A stretch of DNA of 64,000 bases from Flavobacterium terrisoli (GCF_030167905.1 NZ_JARGNA010000009.1:124001-188000), one strand, 5' to 3'. Positions 17,400 to 25,516 are shown, counted from the first letter of the stretch. The notes: generated from the sequence alone by a model not told the origin. Numbers and translations are program-made.

Positions 17400-17407
17400 T
17401 ATCTTTG
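17400..17407 (+). promoter_or_regulatory. -7 promoter box (TATCTTTG) for the envelope-lipid operon
   Basis: A perfect TAnnTTTG match directly after the ftsH terminator and 39 bases before the ATG at 17447. No TTG at the usual spacing; any -33 contact falls in the terminator arm. Confidence 0.4.
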
Positions 17408-17446
17408 AGGGATTTCAAATTCAAAACCAGATTATACCAAACAAGC

Positions 17447-18052
17447 ATGAGTCTTTTCAGAAAAATTTTTGGCACGGGAAACGATGCCTCTGACGAAGAA
17501 AGTCAAAGCGAATTTAACAATACTCCTTCCAGCTTTTCATTACTTCCGGTAGATGAAAAGTTCACTTATAATTTCAAAAAAAATGGCGGAAAGTTTTTGT
17601 ACTGCGAAAACTTGAATGAAGTAAAAGACCAATTTCTAAACATCTTAGAAGAAAACGATTGGTTCGAATGTGAAGCACTTTGTTACGAACCGAAATTGTT
17701 CAGCATGCTGGATGAAAACAAGTTGCACTACGACAAACCTTCTAACCCAAAATTTTTATTTGCCAGTTGCGAAAATCTTATTGCTGATGAAGGTTCAGTG
17801 TTGTTTTCTTCCAACCAAATCAAGCAAAATAAACCCAACGATTTACCCATCAACATCATCATTTTAGCCACAACCAGCCAGATTTTGGAAACCAAAAGTG
17901 ATGGTCTTCGCGTGATTAAAAAGAAGTATGATAAGGATTACCCAACCAATATCACTACCATCAAATATTTCGAAAAAGCTAAAGACGAAGATTTCCTGCA
18001 ATACGGAAGCACCGCCAAGAATTTATACCTCTTGCTTTTAGAAGATTTATAG
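17447..18052 (+). CDS. LUD (LutC-like) domain protein
   Basis: A 201-residue LUD-domain protein. The conserved region covers LNILEENDWFECEAL, FASCENLIADEGSVLFSS, KPNDLPINIIILATTSQI and the ending FLQYGSTAKNLYLLLLEDL. LUD proteins are best known from lactate utilisation (LutC), but no lutA/lutB partner is here. It opens a tightly packed run with cdsA (1-base gap), so its role is probably tied to phospholipid or envelope metabolism. The ATG at 17447 is chosen because an upstream TTG at 17405 falls in the promoter box. Confidence 0.8.
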   Translation: MSLFRKIFGTGNDASDEESQSEFNNTPSSFSLLPVDEKFTYNFKKNGGKFLYCENLNEVKDQFLNILEENDWFECEALCYEPKLFSMLDENKLHYDKPSNPKFLFASCENLIADEGSVLFSSNQIKQNKPNDLPINIIILATTSQILETKSDGLRVIKKKYDKDYPTNITTIKYFEKAKDEDFLQYGSTAKNLYLLLLEDL

Positions 18053-18053
18053 C

Positions 18054-18875
18054 ATGACGACTACCGTAACAAGAGCTTTATCCGGAGCAGTATACGTACT
18101 GTTGCTGGTTGGCGCGACTTTATATTCGCCATACAGTTTTTTGTTATTATTTGGCCTCTTATTGCTGTTTTCGGTGGTTGAATTTTGTAAATTGGTTTCG
18201 CTGAAACCGATCTTTCCGCTCGCCATAGCCACAGTTGGTTATGTACTTTGCAATTTAAACCATACCGTAAAAACCAACGAAATTTTATTATTGATTGCAG
18301 CATTGTTGGTTTCCATTCGCGCGCTTTTATTTCTGTTTGAAAAGAAAGACAGGTTCCTGGATACCCAAGCCAAATACGTTTTCCTGATTGGCTATTTAAT
18401 CATTCCGATTATTATTTTTACCAAAATTCCTTTTGTGTACTTAAAAGATGAACCTGGAATCCAATACAAACCCGAGATTATCATCAGTATTTTGGTCATT
18501 ATCTGGGCCAATGATACTTTTGCCTACTTGGTTGGAATTACGATGGGAAAAAACAAACTGTTTGAAAGAATCTCTCCTAAAAAGACCATTGAAGGTTTTG
18601 TCGGAGGCGTCATTTTTGCGATTGTTGCCGGAGTTTTATTGGCTCAGTTTTATTTGCATCAGGAAGCTATCAAATGGATTATCATTGCGATGATTGTTAG
18701 TGCCTTCGGGACGCTTGGTGACTTGATAGAATCAAAATTTAAAAGAATCGCAGGCGTCAAAGACAGTGGCAATATTATGCCCGGTCATGGTGGTTTTCTA
18801 GATCGCTTAGATAGTATTATATTTGTAGCACCATTTGTTTATTTGTTTTACCAAATTATTTATTATGTTTCATAA
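18054..18875 (+). CDS. cdsA: Phosphatidate cytidylyltransferase
   Basis: A 273-residue integral membrane enzyme with about seven to eight helices. The CDP-DAG synthase signature is clear near the C-terminus: DLIESKFKRIAGVKDSG, then PGHGGFLDRLDS. It converts phosphatidic acid and CTP to CDP-diacylglycerol in the inner membrane. It starts 1 base after the LUD gene and overlaps psd by 11 bases, indicating translational coupling within one operon. Confidence 0.95.
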   Translation: MTTTVTRALSGAVYVLLLVGATLYSPYSFLLLFGLLLLFSVVEFCKLVSLKPIFPLAIATVGYVLCNLNHTVKTNEILLLIAALLVSIRALLFLFEKKDRFLDTQAKYVFLIGYLIIPIIIFTKIPFVYLKDEPGIQYKPEIIISILVIIWANDTFAYLVGITMGKNKLFERISPKKTIEGFVGGVIFAIVAGVLLAQFYLHQEAIKWIIIAMIVSAFGTLGDLIESKFKRIAGVKDSGNIMPGHGGFLDRLDSIIFVAPFVYLFYQIIYYVS

Positions 18876-19515
18876 AGAAGGTTATAAAATCATATTCATT
18901 GCCATTTTAAGCTTCATAGGAGTATTATTATTGGCAGATAAATTTGTGCATATCTCGTGGCTTAAAATAGGCATCCAGCTCGTGGCACTTTTCCTTTTTG
19001 TAATGATTTTGCAATTCTTCAGAAATCCAAACAGAAAAATAACGCCAAACGAAAACTATTTTCTGGCTCCGGTAGACGGAAAAGTAGTGGTTATCGAAGA
19101 AGTATTCGAAGCCGAATATTTCAAAGACAAAAGATTACAGGTTTCGATTTTTATGTCGCCCATTAATGTACACGTAACGCGTTATGGCGCTTCAGGGAAA
19201 ATCAAATACAGCAAATACCATCCGGGAAAATACTTGGTAGCCTGGCATCCAAAAGCCAGCACCGAAAACGAAAGAACAACAGTTGTTATTGAAACTGCTG
19301 CTTTTGGCGAAGTGCTATACCGTCAAATTGCCGGTGCATTGGCACGCCGAATTGTAAACTATGCCGAAGAAGGACAACAAGTGATTCAGGGTGAAGATGC
19401 AGGTTTTATAAAATTTGGTTCAAGGGTTGATATTTACTTTCCTTTAGGAACTAAAATTGACGTTACATTACAGCAAAATGCTGTTGGGAACCAAACCGTT
19501 GTTGCTACAAGATAA
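18865..19515 (+). CDS. psd: Phosphatidylserine decarboxylase (small, archaeal-type)
   Basis: A 216-residue proenzyme of the short PSD type. Two N-terminal helices are followed by LAPVDGKVVVIEEV, SPINVHVTRYGASGKI, YHPGKYLVAWHPKAS and RRIVNYAEEGQQV. The self-cleavage motif FGSR (in FIKFGSRVDIYFP) supplies the serine that becomes the pyruvoyl group. It makes phosphatidylethanolamine, two steps downstream of CdsA; the linking enzyme PssA is not in this window. The start is the ATG at 18865, inside the end of cdsA. Confidence 0.93.
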   Translation: MFHKEGYKIIFIAILSFIGVLLLADKFVHISWLKIGIQLVALFLFVMILQFFRNPNRKITPNENYFLAPVDGKVVVIEEVFEAEYFKDKRLQVSIFMSPINVHVTRYGASGKIKYSKYHPGKYLVAWHPKASTENERTTVVIETAAFGEVLYRQIAGALARRIVNYAEEGQQVIQGEDAGFIKFGSRVDIYFPLGTKIDVTLQQNAVGNQTVVATR

Positions 19516-19528
19516 TAGTGTAAAAAAA

Positions 19529-19804
19529 ATGTCTGAAAAAGAATTGGAAATTCGATTTCAGGAAGCCGTTGAAATAGCTTCCAAAATGTCACAGTCATCG
19601 TTACCACAAGATGTACAGTTGCGTTTGTATGCCTATTATAAACAAGCCACTTTTGGCACTATTGAATACAACAATTCATCTGCTTTTGATTTAAGAAATG
19701 CTTTTAAGACCAATGCCTGGATGCAAATCAGCCATCTTTCAGTCGAGGAAGCCAAAGAATTATATATTGAGGCAATCAATGCCATTGTAAACGAAAAAAA
19801 ATAA
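19529..19804 (+). CDS. Acyl-CoA-binding protein
   Basis: A 91-residue protein of the ACBP family, the usual size of this four-helix bundle. LEIRFQEAVEIASKM, LYAYYKQATFGT (the conserved YKQAT ligand motif) and NAWMQISHLSVEEAKELYI match the family. It binds medium and long acyl-CoA esters in the cytoplasm. ACBP is mostly known from eukaryotes; in bacteria it is scattered, and here it sits in a phospholipid-synthesis operon. The start at 19529 (MSEKELE) is chosen over an in-frame ATG inside psd. Confidence 0.9.
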   Translation: MSEKELEIRFQEAVEIASKMSQSSLPQDVQLRLYAYYKQATFGTIEYNNSSAFDLRNAFKTNAWMQISHLSVEEAKELYIEAINAIVNEKK

Positions 19805-19807
19805 ATT

Positions 19808-20584
19808 ATGAAAAGGATTATTACTCTTGCATTATGTTTTTCTTTTACGTTCTTATTGCCTTCCTGCAATAAAAAAAAGCTTACCGAAGTGGTTGAAGTG
19901 CCATTGCCTTCCGCTGAAGAAAAAGTAACTATTGGCCAACCTGATGATGTCACTGCCGAAGAAGGACAATTTGCTTTAGCCAAATTGCCTTATGAATACA
20001 ATGCATTGATGCCAAGCATCGACATCCTTACCATGGAAGTGCATTATTCCAAACACTATTTAACGTATACCAACAACCTAAACAAATTGGTTGCTGCCGA
20101 TCCTTTGATGGTTGATTTGGCCATTGAAGATATCTTGAAAAAAATGGACATGAACAATGCCGATTTACGTAACAATGCCGGTGGTTATTACAACCATACA
20201 TTGTTTTTTGAAGGCATGGCGCCAAAAGCCGGAGGACAACCCAAAGATACTTTGGCCGCTGTAATCACAAGAGATTTTGGCTCATTTGAAGTTTTTAAAA
20301 ACCAATTTGAAGATGCAGCCGAAAAACAATTTGGCTCGGGTTGGGCTTGGCTCGTAACCGACAAAGCAGGAAAACTCACGGTAACCAGCACACCAAATCA
20401 GGATAATCCATTAATGCCAGGCCAAACCGTTAAAGGAACACCGATTTTGTGTTTAGATGTTTGGGAACACGCCTATTATCTCGATTACCAATACAAACGC
20501 AAAAAATACATCGAGGCTTTCTTTAAAGTCATCAATTGGAAAAAAGTCTCTGACCGATATATGGAGGCTGTGGCAACAAAATAG
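19808..20584 (+). CDS. Fe/Mn superoxide dismutase with lipoprotein signal
   Basis: A 258-residue Fe/Mn-SOD extended at the N-terminus by a lipoprotein signal (lipobox LLPSC, Cys20) and a ~40-residue acidic linker. Metal ligands are in TMEVHYSKHY, NNAGGYYNHTLFF and DVWEHAYYLDYQYKR; GSGWAWLV is the usual core. It should detoxify superoxide on the periplasmic side of the envelope, not in the cytosol. It is the last gene of the envelope-lipid run (3 bases after ACBP) and is followed by a terminator. Metal specificity cannot be read reliably. Confidence 0.93.
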   Translation: MKRIITLALCFSFTFLLPSCNKKKLTEVVEVPLPSAEEKVTIGQPDDVTAEEGQFALAKLPYEYNALMPSIDILTMEVHYSKHYLTYTNNLNKLVAADPLMVDLAIEDILKKMDMNNADLRNNAGGYYNHTLFFEGMAPKAGGQPKDTLAAVITRDFGSFEVFKNQFEDAAEKQFGSGWAWLVTDKAGKLTVTSTPNQDNPLMPGQTVKGTPILCLDVWEHAYYLDYQYKRKKYIEAFFKVINWKKVSDRYMEAVATK

Positions 20585-20590
20585 AGTAGC

Positions 20591-20620
20591 AAAACCTAAT
20601 CCAATGATTAGGTTTTTTTT
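20591..20620 (+). terminator. Terminator after the envelope-lipid operon
   Basis: AAAACCTAATC (20591-20601), loop CAAT, GATTAGGTTTT (20606-20616) and continuing T to 20620. Confidence 0.9.
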
Positions 20621-20669
20621 GGGGCCATTGAGAGCATATTTCTAAATAATCCTTTACTTTGCATGTTAT

Positions 20670-20682
20670 TTGAATTTTACAA
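20670..20682 (+). promoter_or_regulatory. Operator-like motif in the AraC gene leader (TTGAATTTTACAA)
   Basis: One-base variant of the 13-mer found twice at 21620-21653; it ends 3 bases before the AraC ATG, fitting autoregulation. Confidence 0.5.
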
Positions 20683-20685
20683 AAC

Positions 20686-21615
20686 ATGGAAACCATCACC
20701 ATAAAAGAATTCTACAAGGAAGTCTTTAGCAGCAACTGTCCTTTATTGGATAGCTTTCTGAATGAAAGCAGCAACAACGATATTGGTCATTTCAACGTTT
20801 TTAATATTAAAGAGTTGTACAGATCATGTTCCACCAAAACAACCATGCCTTACAACCGGCGAACATATTACAAAATCAGCCTCATCAAAGGCAAAAACCG
20901 TGCGGAGTATGCCGACAAAACAATAGAAATCAGCGATTACGCCATTCTATTTGCCACTCCTAAAATACCCTACAAATACACACCACTTGACCAAGAGCAA
21001 GGCGGTCATTTTTGTGTTTTCACCAAAGACTTTATAACCAAATCCAATAGCGGTTTGGTCCTAGATGATATTCCAATCTTCAAATCCAACAGCGATTTTA
21101 TTTTTGAAATCTCGAAAGAACAAGCGATAGAATTTGAGTCGGTATTTGAAAAAATGCATACCGAAATAGCTTCTGAATACCCCTTTAAGTACGACCTTCT
21201 TCGAAACTATGTCATCGAATTAATTCATCATGGGCAGAAACTTAAACCGATTAGGCCTACAGAAAATGAGTTAAATGCGGCAGCCAGGATTTCTACTTTG
21301 TTTATTGAATTACTCGAAAGACAATTCCCCATCGAATCACCAACACAAGTACTCCAACTCAAAACCGCGAAAGATTATGCTGAGATGCTTCGCGTACATG
21401 TAAACCATTTAAACAAAGTACTGAAAGACATCACCGGAAAAACCACAACCGAAATCATTACCAGTCGAATCACGCAGGAAGCAAAGTTATTACTGAAGCA
21501 CACCACTTGGAATGTTTCTGAAATAGCGTATAGTCTCGGTTTTGAGGAAGTAGCTCATTTTTCAAATTTCTTTAAAAAACAAACCCAATACTCTCCATTA
21601 ACCTTTAGGGAATAA
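20686..21615 (+). CDS. AraC family transcriptional regulator
   Basis: A 309-residue regulator. The N-terminal ~180 residues form a cupin-like sensor (KISLIKGKNRAEYADKTIEISDYAILFATP), followed by a helical linker and a C-terminal double helix-turn-helix: TAKDYAEMLRVHVNHLNKVLKDITGKT, then WNVSEIAYSLGFEEVAHFSNFFKKQTQYSPLTFR. The ligand is unknown. It stands directly upstream of a short-chain dehydrogenase, and a shared 13-base motif lies before both genes, so the dehydrogenase is the likely target. Confidence 0.92.
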   Translation: METITIKEFYKEVFSSNCPLLDSFLNESSNNDIGHFNVFNIKELYRSCSTKTTMPYNRRTYYKISLIKGKNRAEYADKTIEISDYAILFATPKIPYKYTPLDQEQGGHFCVFTKDFITKSNSGLVLDDIPIFKSNSDFIFEISKEQAIEFESVFEKMHTEIASEYPFKYDLLRNYVIELIHHGQKLKPIRPTENELNAAARISTLFIELLERQFPIESPTQVLQLKTAKDYAEMLRVHVNHLNKVLKDITGKTTTEIITSRITQEAKLLLKHTTWNVSEIAYSLGFEEVAHFSNFFKKQTQYSPLTFRE

Positions 21616-21619
21616 TTGA

Positions 21620-21686
21620 TTGAATTTTGCAAATAACAGTTTGAATTTTGCAACCGCTTAATAATGAAATCTGCTGAATTTTGTCA
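21620..21686 (+). promoter_or_regulatory. Triple operator-like motif before the dehydrogenase
   Basis: TTGAATTTTGCAA at 21620-21632 and 21641-21653 (21 bases apart, two helical turns) and the weaker CTGAATTTTGTCA at 21674-21686 (33 bases on). The first TTG and the GAATTTTG at 21643-21650 are also spaced 20 bases apart like a -33/-7 pair, so operator and promoter may overlap. Confidence 0.55.
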
Positions 21687-21709
21687 TGTAATATTAATCT
21701 ATTAAAATC

Positions 21710-22477
21710 ATGACAAAAAATTCAAAAAAAATAGCATTGGTTACTGGTGGTAGCCGTGGTCTGGGAAAAAATATGGCGTTGCAGTTAGCTCACAAGGGAA
21801 ATGATGTAATCATAACCTACCACAGCCAAAAAGAAGAAGCTGAAAATGTTGTTGCTGAAATCGAGTCAATAGGCCAAAAAGCAACAGCACTTCAATTGGA
21901 TGTTTCAAAAAGCAGTAGTTTTGATGCTTTTACCGACAATCTTAAAGCAATCCTTCACAATGCATTCCAAACGGACAAATTCGATTCGTTGGTAAACAAT
22001 GCCGGTGTTGGAGTACATGCGAATTTTGAAGAAACCACTGAGGATCAATTCAATTCGATGGTTGATATTCATTTAAAAGCACCTTTTTTCCTTACACAAA
22101 AATTACTGCCGCTCCTGAATGATGGCGGTAGCATTGTCAACATTTCATCGGGCTTAGCGCGTTTCAGCTTTACCGGATATGATGCCTACGCTGTCATGAA
22201 AGGCGGCGTTGAAACTTTAACTCGATATCAGGCGAAGTATTTGGGTGAAAGAAAAATCCGTGTTAATACAGTTGCTCCCGGCGCCATTGAAACAGATTTT
22301 GGCGGTGGAGCAGTTCGCGACAACCAAGAGCTGAATCAAATGATTTCTTCCTTGACTGCTTTGGGTCGCGTAGGATTGCCTGATGACATCGGAAGTGTTG
22401 TTGCCTTTTTATGCTCGGATGACTCCAAATGGGTGAATGCCCAAAGGATTGAAGTATCCGGTGGAATTTTTATTTAA
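21710..22477 (+). CDS. Short-chain dehydrogenase/reductase
   Basis: A 255-residue classical SDR. The cofactor motif is TGGSRGLG (12-19), NNAGVG follows, and the catalytic set includes Ser in NISSG, Tyr160 and Lys164 (YAVMK). The C-terminal GRVGLPDDIGSVVAFLCSDDSKWVNAQRIEVSGGI is standard for the 3-oxoacyl-ACP reductase-like SDRs. NADP(H) use is suggested by the Arg in the Gly-rich loop. Substrate unknown; it is probably induced through the adjacent AraC regulator. Confidence 0.93.
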   Translation: MTKNSKKIALVTGGSRGLGKNMALQLAHKGNDVIITYHSQKEEAENVVAEIESIGQKATALQLDVSKSSSFDAFTDNLKAILHNAFQTDKFDSLVNNAGVGVHANFEETTEDQFNSMVDIHLKAPFFLTQKLLPLLNDGGSIVNISSGLARFSFTGYDAYAVMKGGVETLTRYQAKYLGERKIRVNTVAPGAIETDFGGGAVRDNQELNQMISSLTALGRVGLPDDIGSVVAFLCSDDSKWVNAQRIEVSGGIFI

Positions 22478-22489
22478 AAAATCACTAAA

Positions 22490-22521
22490 AACAATCCCCA
22501 ACGTTAAAGTTGGGGATTGTT
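22490..22521. terminator. Terminator hairpin between SDR and M13 peptidase genes
   Basis: AACAATCCCCAAC (22490-22502) pairs with GTTGGGGATTGTT (22509-22521). T-runs are short on both sides; the position between convergent stops suggests use by both strands. Confidence 0.7.
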
Positions 22522-22526
22522 TAGCT

Positions 22527-24566
22527 TTACCATATAACCACTTTCAGGTTGTCCGGTCTTCTCATTTTACTTCCGGGTTTGATATCAAACGCCTTGTAAA
22601 AATCCGGATTGTTTTGCAATGGTCCATTGATCCTGTATTTTGCCGGAGCATGTACATCGGTCAATAATTGCTGCGCCAATGATTCCGGTTTAATGTTCAC
22701 CATCCAGGCATAACCATACGCCAGAAAGAAACGTTGTTCCGGTGTGAAACCACTGATTTTTTCCTTGTTTTTGTATTGTGCCGATTTTTTAAAGGCTTCA
22801 AATCCCATTACCACACCACCTAAATCAGCTATGTTTTCGCCCTGTGTTGCATCACCGTTTACAAATTTACCCGGTAAAGCTTCATATTGGGTAAACTGAT
22901 CAACAATCAGTTTGGTTTTCGCTTTGAATTTTGACAAATCTTCCGGTGTCCACCAATTGTTCAGGTTACCTTTTTCGTCATATTGACTGCCTTGGTCGTC
23001 AAATCCGTGTGTAATTTCATGACCAAATGTTGAGCCACCGATGATTCCATACAACACAGCATCATCCGGCATTCTACCTTCAAATCCGGGAACCAATATA
23101 TTACATGCCGGAACACAGATTTCATTGTTGCTTGGACTGTAATATGCATTATACGTTTGCGGATACATTCCCCATTCTGTTCTATCAACCGGTTTTCCGT
23201 ATTTCGAAATCATATCATTAATTGCCCATTTATTGGTTGCCATGACATTGGCCAAATAAGTCCCTCTGTCAATGCTTACGCTGCTCAGGTCTTTCCATTT
23301 ATCAGGATAACCAACTTTCATTACGATTTTGCTCAATTTAAACAACGCTTTTTTCTTGGTTTCGGCACTCATCCAATCCAGGTTTTTAATACGCTCCGCA
23401 TACACATCACGGATGTTATTTCCAATTTCCAAAAGCTTTTCTTTGGAACCTTTTGGCAAATAATCCTTCACATAAACCTGACCTATCAATTCACCTAAAG
23501 AACCGTCTGTTTGTTCTACAATTCGCTTCCAACGTGGCTTTTGTTCTTTCACGCCACTCATTACGGTTGAATAGAAATAGAAATTTTGTTTTTCAATTGG
23601 GCTGCTCAAATACGATGCGTAAGAATTCACCAAATCCCATTCCAGATACGTTTTCCAGTTTTCAATTGAATAGCTTTTTACCATTTTGTCCAAAGCTTTG
23701 TAAAACTCAGGCTGGCCAACAATTACAGTATCTACATTTTTGATACCGATACCGGCTGTCATTTGTTGCCAATTGATATTAGGCGTAGCGCTGTTGATCT
23801 GGGCAATGCTCATTTTATTGTAATTCTTGATTGGGTCACGCAGTGCTTCCAATTTTCTGGAGTTCTGAGCCAACTCGGTTTCTAATTTCATAATCACTAA
23901 CGCATCAGCTTTCGCCACATCCGCTTTTTTACCAATCAGTAAGCCCATTTTTTCCAAATGCTTTACATATTCAGCACGAATGTTTACCGTTTCCTTATCG
24001 GTATTGAAATAATAATCACGATTGCCAAGACCCAATCCGCCTTGACCTAAAAACACCGCATACTTGGCGCTGTTCTTATCGTCTTGACCAACATACATTG
24101 AAAATGCCGGATTCGCTCCGATTGTATGCAAATATGCGATGGTATTTAATAATGATGGTACATCTTTAACCGCTTTGATTTTATTCAAATCAGCTTTCAA
24201 AGGAGAAATCCCTAACTTCTCTATGGTCATGGTGTCCATACCTGAAGCATAGAAATCACCTATTTTTTGTTCGTTGCTGCCTTTAGCGGCATCAGTCATC
24301 TCGGCTGATTTTTCGCAAATCTGCTTGATCTGGGAATTAATGGTATCACCAATTGTCCTGAAAATACCATTGCTTCTTTCACTTGCAGGAATTGGGTTTC
24401 GCTTGAACCAACCGCCATTGGCGTACATAAAGAAGTCATCTGCCGGATTCACCGTCGTATCGCGATTGGTCAGTAACGGATCCTGAAAATCGGCTTCTTT
24501 TTGGTTACAACTTGAAATTGAAAGGGCTAAAATTAGGGCTAGGAAGGGTAATTTATTTATTCTCAT
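22527..24566 (-). CDS. M13 family zinc metallopeptidase (neprilysin/PepO-like)
   Basis: A 679-residue peptidase, normal length for M13. It begins with a lipoprotein signal (lipobox SISSC, then NQKE), so it is probably tethered in the periplasm. The zinc site HEITH is at 516-520; ENIADLGG downstream supplies the third ligand; NAYYSPSNNEI and the C-terminal VDVHAP-type ending (LLTDVHAPAKYR) are family hallmarks. It degrades oligopeptides. A single gene with a convergent SDR downstream. Confidence 0.95.
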   Translation of the reverse strand: MRINKLPFLALILALSISSCNQKEADFQDPLLTNRDTTVNPADDFFMYANGGWFKRNPIPASERSNGIFRTIGDTINSQIKQICEKSAEMTDAAKGSNEQKIGDFYASGMDTMTIEKLGISPLKADLNKIKAVKDVPSLLNTIAYLHTIGANPAFSMYVGQDDKNSAKYAVFLGQGGLGLGNRDYYFNTDKETVNIRAEYVKHLEKMGLLIGKKADVAKADALVIMKLETELAQNSRKLEALRDPIKNYNKMSIAQINSATPNINWQQMTAGIGIKNVDTVIVGQPEFYKALDKMVKSYSIENWKTYLEWDLVNSYASYLSSPIEKQNFYFYSTVMSGVKEQKPRWKRIVEQTDGSLGELIGQVYVKDYLPKGSKEKLLEIGNNIRDVYAERIKNLDWMSAETKKKALFKLSKIVMKVGYPDKWKDLSSVSIDRGTYLANVMATNKWAINDMISKYGKPVDRTEWGMYPQTYNAYYSPSNNEICVPACNILVPGFEGRMPDDAVLYGIIGGSTFGHEITHGFDDQGSQYDEKGNLNNWWTPEDLSKFKAKTKLIVDQFTQYEALPGKFVNGDATQGENIADLGGVVMGFEAFKKSAQYKNKEKISGFTPEQRFFLAYGYAWMVNIKPESLAQQLLTDVHAPAKYRINGPLQNNPDFYKAFDIKPGSKMRRPDNLKVVIW

Positions 24567-24646
24567 ATAGTTTTTAGTTTGATTATGACATTGGAAATAA
24601 GTAGTAAAAGTAAAGATATTGTTACTTAAAAATCATTTTTAGACCT

Positions 24647-24675
24647 AAAAAAAGCGCCCCAAATCTGGGGCGCTT
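24647..24675 (-). terminator. Terminator of the small Lys/Cys-rich gene
   Basis: AAGCGCCCC (24652-24660) pairs with GGGGCGCTT (24667-24675); the A-run at 24647-24653 reads as a T-run on the minus strand, 22 bases after the stop. Confidence 0.9.
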
Positions 24676-24696
24676 CCAATTTTAAAAAAATTAAGA

Positions 24697-24897
24697 CTAA
24701 GCTTTTTTGTCTTCTGCTTTTTTAGCTGAACAACATCCTGCTTTTTTCTCACCGGTAGCACAAGCTTTTTTCTCTTCAGTTGTGCAAGATTTTTCAGTTT
24801 TTGCTTTCTTTTTTGTTTTTGGGTCACCATTGGCGGCATTAGCATTGATAGCAAATAATAAAGCGATTGCTGCGAAGGTTGAAACTATTTTTCTCAT
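24697..24897 (-). CDS. Small secreted Lys/Cys-rich protein
   Basis: A 66-residue protein with a clear Sec signal (MRKIVSTFAAIALLFAINANA). The mature ~45 residues are almost only Lys, Glu, Ala, Thr and Cys, with SCTTEEKKACATGEKKAGCCSAKK; the four Cys could bind metal or form disulfides. I recognise similar short unannotated proteins in Flavobacteria but no function. It has its own terminator, and its 5' flank carries a four-unit 8-bp tandem repeat. Confidence 0.7.
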   Translation of the reverse strand: MRKIVSTFAAIALLFAINANAANGDPKTKKKAKTEKSCTTEEKKACATGEKKAGCCSAKKAEDKKA

Positions 24898-24930
24898 GTT
24901 TTCTATATTTTTTAAATTATTATTTTTTAA

Positions 24931-24962
24931 GGTTCTGAGCTTCTAAGGCTCTGAGGTTCTAA
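24931..24962. repeat. Tandem repeat, 4 x 8 bp
   Basis: Units GGTTCTGA, GCTTCTAA, GGCTCTGA, GGTTCTAA, with a degenerate fifth (GTTCTTTC). It lies 33 bases upstream of the small Lys/Cys-rich gene. Confidence 0.75.
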
Positions 24963-24997
24963 GTTCTTTCTTAGTCTCTTATATTGATTGATGATTT

Positions 24998-25333
24998 TTA
25001 GGCAATGGAAAAAATTTCCGGTGGTTGCCAGATGGTTACGCTGAAATTGGCCGTCAAATGATTGTGATATTGTATTTTTTCTTTTACCGTAGTATTGATG
25101 AACTCTTTCGGAAGTTGGTAATCGGTATTGAAGACTAAAAAAGTGATGTTATTAAAATTGAAATTCAGCACACATTTTTCTTTTCCGCAGCCATTGGGTA
25201 AATCGCTATCCGAGTCGTTGTCGCTGCATGACCTTTGACAAGTCTCAAAAAATATCATATTCACAGCTTTAACCGAAGGTAAAACGGTCAGAACATTTAA
25301 ATACAAACAAATTGAGAGAGTAAAAAGCTTCAT
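24998..25333 (-). CDS. Small secreted Cys-containing protein
   Basis: A 111-residue protein with an N-terminal signal (MKLFTLSICLYLNVLTVLPSVKA). A Cys cluster follows (ETCQRSCSDND, then NGCGKEKC), then a hydrophobic beta-rich half (NFNNITFLVFNTDY, TANFSVTIWQPPEIFS). Its layout recalls small secreted proteins that sit near metal-efflux genes in Flavobacteria, but no efflux gene is here, so this is only a resemblance. Upstream is 183 bases without a gene. Confidence 0.65.
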   Translation of the reverse strand: MKLFTLSICLYLNVLTVLPSVKAVNMIFFETCQRSCSDNDSDSDLPNGCGKEKCVLNFNFNNITFLVFNTDYQLPKEFINTTVKEKIQYHNHLTANFSVTIWQPPEIFSIA

Positions 25334-25463
25334 AAAAAAACCTGACTTTGCTGCCTGTTAACCGATTAACAACAACCAAATTTATCTATTTTTTTGAATG
25401 CACAACATTCTTTAACATTACTTTGATTTTTTTAATGGTCATTTAATTGCTGCAACAATAACA

Positions 25464-25497
25464 AAAAGAGGTTTAACCTTGTGGCCAAACCTCTTTT
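25464..25497 (-). terminator. Terminator of the lipoprotein pair
   Basis: AAAAGAGGTTT (25464-25474) pairs with AAACCTCTTTT (25487-25497). It lies 19 bases after the stop on the minus strand. Confidence 0.85.
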
Positions 25498-25516
25498 GAA
25501 ATGTATTTATTCGAAT

